Of a stretch of DNA of 37,751 nucleotides, positions 36,340 through 37,751 are shown in pieces. Position numbers and translations under genes: made by a program. The notes under the pieces were generated by a model. The model had not been told where the DNA came from. It worked only from the letters and a program-made list of their open reading frames with translations, and made no database searches. Each line of letters starts with the position of its first letter. Position 1 is the first letter of the stretch. The DNA is from Bacteroidales bacterium (GTDB taxonomy: Bacteria > Bacteroidota > Bacteroidia > Bacteroidales > VadinHA17), in NCBI GenBank assembly GCA_029932855.1, contig JAOZPG010000022.1:1-37751 (forward strand), written 5' to 3'.

Positions 36340-36843
36340 ATGAAAATATTTGTGATTGGATTTATGGCTGCAGGAAAGTCAGTGCTGGGAAGGAGGATAG
36401 CCGGAATTATGGGACTTGAGTTCCTTGATCTGGACAGGGAGATTGAAAAAGAGGCCGGCATGACCATTACCGGAATATTTGAGCAGGATGGAGAAGATCA
36501 GTTTCGCAAGATCGAGAGAGAAATGCTTAAGCAGCTTATCAGGTCAGATAATTTTGTTCTGGCAACAGGAGGGGGAACACCCTGTTACAGGGATAATATA
36601 GACTTAATGAATAAGGCCGGCCAAACCCTCCTGCTTGATGTGCATGAGGATGAGTTATTCCTTAGGCTTAAGAATTCTAAACAACAAAGACCCCTTATAG
36701 CAAATAAAGAGCCCGAAGAGTTAAAACATTATATCCGGGCTAAGCTTAAAGAAAGGGCTTCCTGCTACAATAAGTCACAAATAAAGATAGATCCGCTGAA
36801 TACCAGCCTGGAGCTTATTAAACAGATACTGTCGGCAGGATAA
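36340..36843 (+). CDS. aroK: Shikimate kinase
   Basis: It phosphorylates shikimate at the 3-position in chorismate synthesis. The 167-residue protein shows the P-loop GFMAAGKS (7-14), the shikimate-binding Asp32 in FLDLDREIE, Arg56 in EDQFRKIE, the GGG segment (77-79) in LATGGGTP, and the lid arginine in QQRPLIA. The 65-nt gap from parC has no clear promoter, so it may be read through from parEC. It converges on the queuosine transporter gene with only 8 nt between the stop codons. Confidence 0.95.
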   Translation: MKIFVIGFMAAGKSVLGRRIAGIMGLEFLDLDREIEKEAGMTITGIFEQDGEDQFRKIEREMLKQLIRSDNFVLATGGGTPCYRDNIDLMNKAGQTLLLDVHEDELFLRLKNSKQQRPLIANKEPEELKHYIRAKLKERASCYNKSQIKIDPLNTSLELIKQILSAG

Positions 36844-36851
36844 ATAAGGGC

Positions 36852-37628
36852 TTATGATTCTTTTTTAAATTCTTTTTCCGGGTCCAGTTGCAGGTAACGT
36901 GTCAGGTATTTTACCCCAATATAAAAAGGGATGGTATCTAATAGGGCAGAGACAACTTTGTAAACATAGTTTGATAAAATAAGTATGACAAGCCCATGAA
37001 TAACTGTTTCTCCCATTTGAATATGGATGGCATCATTTGCGTAAAAATAAGTGATGATAATAACTGCCAGGGAATCTACCATTTGACTTGTAAGGGTTGA
37101 TCCATTATTTCTTAACCATAGCATCTTACCCTTAGTAAGTTTTCTGATATAATGAAATAAGGAAACATCCACAAACTGTGCTGTCAGATAAGCAATCATC
37201 GAGGCAATAGTTGCTCCGAATGTCCATTTCCTGATCTGAAAAAAGGTGTGATTAGGATCGGTTATTGCTGGTAAGCCGTTTTCCATTATTTCAGGGTGAG
37301 GAGGCAAAGTCCCCCCGATCCATAAAATAAATAAGACCCAGATATTTAAGATAAGTCCAATCCAGACAACCATGTTTGCACGTTTTTTTCCATAAAGCTC
37401 GCTGATAAAATCAGTGCAAAGAAAAGTAATGGGATAAGGAAGCACTCCTACGAAAACAATAAAAGGAATTGTTCTGCCAAAAATATCAAAGGAAAGATCT
37501 ATCTGACGGGAGATGCCGAGAATATTCAGTATGCCTAAAGTGCCAAGAAAAACTCCGGCAAGGATGAGAAAAACTATTTCTCTCCGCCTGCTAATTTCCT
37601 TGCTTACCTGGTCGCCAAAATCAAACAT
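36852..37628 (-). CDS. Queuosine precursor transporter (YhhQ/DUF165 family)
   Basis: This integral membrane protein of about 258 residues imports queuosine precursors (preQ0/preQ1 in known YhhQ-type members) for tRNA wobble modification. It contains some six to seven hydrophobic segments and the family features GVLPYPITFLCTDFISELYGKKRAN, LTAQFVDVSLFHYIR and LTSQMVDS, in which the polar residues line the substrate pocket. ATG at 37628 (protein starting MFDFGDQ) is preferred over a TTG at 37646 that would add six residues. The family assignment is secure from the PYPxTFLxTDxIxE pattern; the exact substrate is inferred. Confidence 0.92.
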   Translation of the reverse strand: MFDFGDQVSKEISRRREIVFLILAGVFLGTLGILNILGISRQIDLSFDIFGRTIPFIVFVGVLPYPITFLCTDFISELYGKKRANMVVWIGLILNIWVLFILWIGGTLPPHPEIMENGLPAITDPNHTFFQIRKWTFGATIASMIAYLTAQFVDVSLFHYIRKLTKGKMLWLRNNGSTLTSQMVDSLAVIIITYFYANDAIHIQMGETVIHGLVILILSNYVYKVVSALLDTIPFYIGVKYLTRYLQLDPEKEFKKES

Positions 37629-37751
37629 TGTGCTAAATATAAACAATTATTTCTTTCAATATCCGGCAGCATGATTTATTACCACAAAGTGTGAAATAAT
37701 TAACATGTCATGTTTTTTAATTGTACCTTTATTTAGGATATTATTAAATTT
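37629..37751. other. AT-rich upstream region at the window end
   Basis: No gene is visible. It should contain the promoter of the minus-strand transporter gene, but no TAnnTTTG match was found for that strand. TACCTTTA at 37722-37729 is a one-mismatch plus-strand -7 candidate for a gene beyond the window. Confidence 0.3.

Noticed and set aside
1-37751. CRISPR arrays, insertion sequences, prophage or defence systems
   Set aside because: No regular repeat-spacer pattern, transposase, integrase, restriction or toxin-antitoxin gene was seen on either strand.

Overview
The window is an ordinary, gene-dense piece of chromosome, most likely from a member of the Bacteroidota (Bacteroidales/Marinilabiliales-like; the exact genus cannot be read from this sequence). 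Evidence: the tRNA does not encode CCA; start codons mostly lack purine-rich ribosome-binding sites; several intergenic regions carry the Bacteroidota -7 promoter element TAnnTTTG; the LysRS has the C-terminal extension usual in this phylum; and the protein families (BNR-repeat exoprotein, PorV-like barrel, HhH-plus-barrel protein, DUF2807, DUF1343/NamZ, paired topoisomerase IV genes) are typical of it. The DNA is AT-leaning. I found no prophage, transposase, CRISPR array, toxin-antitoxin pair or recognisable defence island.

Layout. 1-3486: end of a tRNA-Leu, then tig-clpP-clpX (nascent-chain chaperone plus ClpXP protease). 3559-8133 (minus): a tight run of methyltransferase, large secreted BNR-repeat protein, thyA and folA, which together make and support dTMP. 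8288-15290: an accessory-looking stretch of single genes, comprising a lipocalin-like lipoprotein, PPK2 polyphosphate kinase, a DUF2807 lipoprotein, a PLP-dependent D-cysteine desulfhydrase/ACC-deaminase relative, a membrane-anchored DUF2817 peptidase, a 0.66-kb gene-poor gap, an orphan small protein and the NamZ-type muramidase lipoprotein. 15421-20603: lysS divergent from lipA-lipB-recJ. 20580-24162 (minus): purE, a PorV-like barrel and an HhH-plus-barrel outer-membrane protein. 24540-28220: hpt-adk-obgE-pap2-lplA. 28287-31618: plsC, an orphan Rossmann-like protein and a membrane-anchored MutS-like ATPase, tightly packed. 31739-36843: parE-parC and aroK. 36852-37628 (minus): a queuosine-precursor transporter.

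How the genes work together. Nucleotide metabolism recurs (thyA, folA, purE, hpt, adk). Lipoate is served both by synthesis (lipA, lipB) and by scavenging (lplA). The candidates for under-described biology are the HhH-barrel/PorV-like pair, which may handle DNA or another polymer at the outer membrane, and the plsC-orphan-membrane-MutS cluster upstream of topoisomerase IV. Smaller curiosities are a duplicated start region that creates a five-codon mini-ORF, a promoter that appears to overlap a terminator hairpin, nested palindromes before an orphan gene, and an imperfect direct repeat in the hpt/purE intergenic region.
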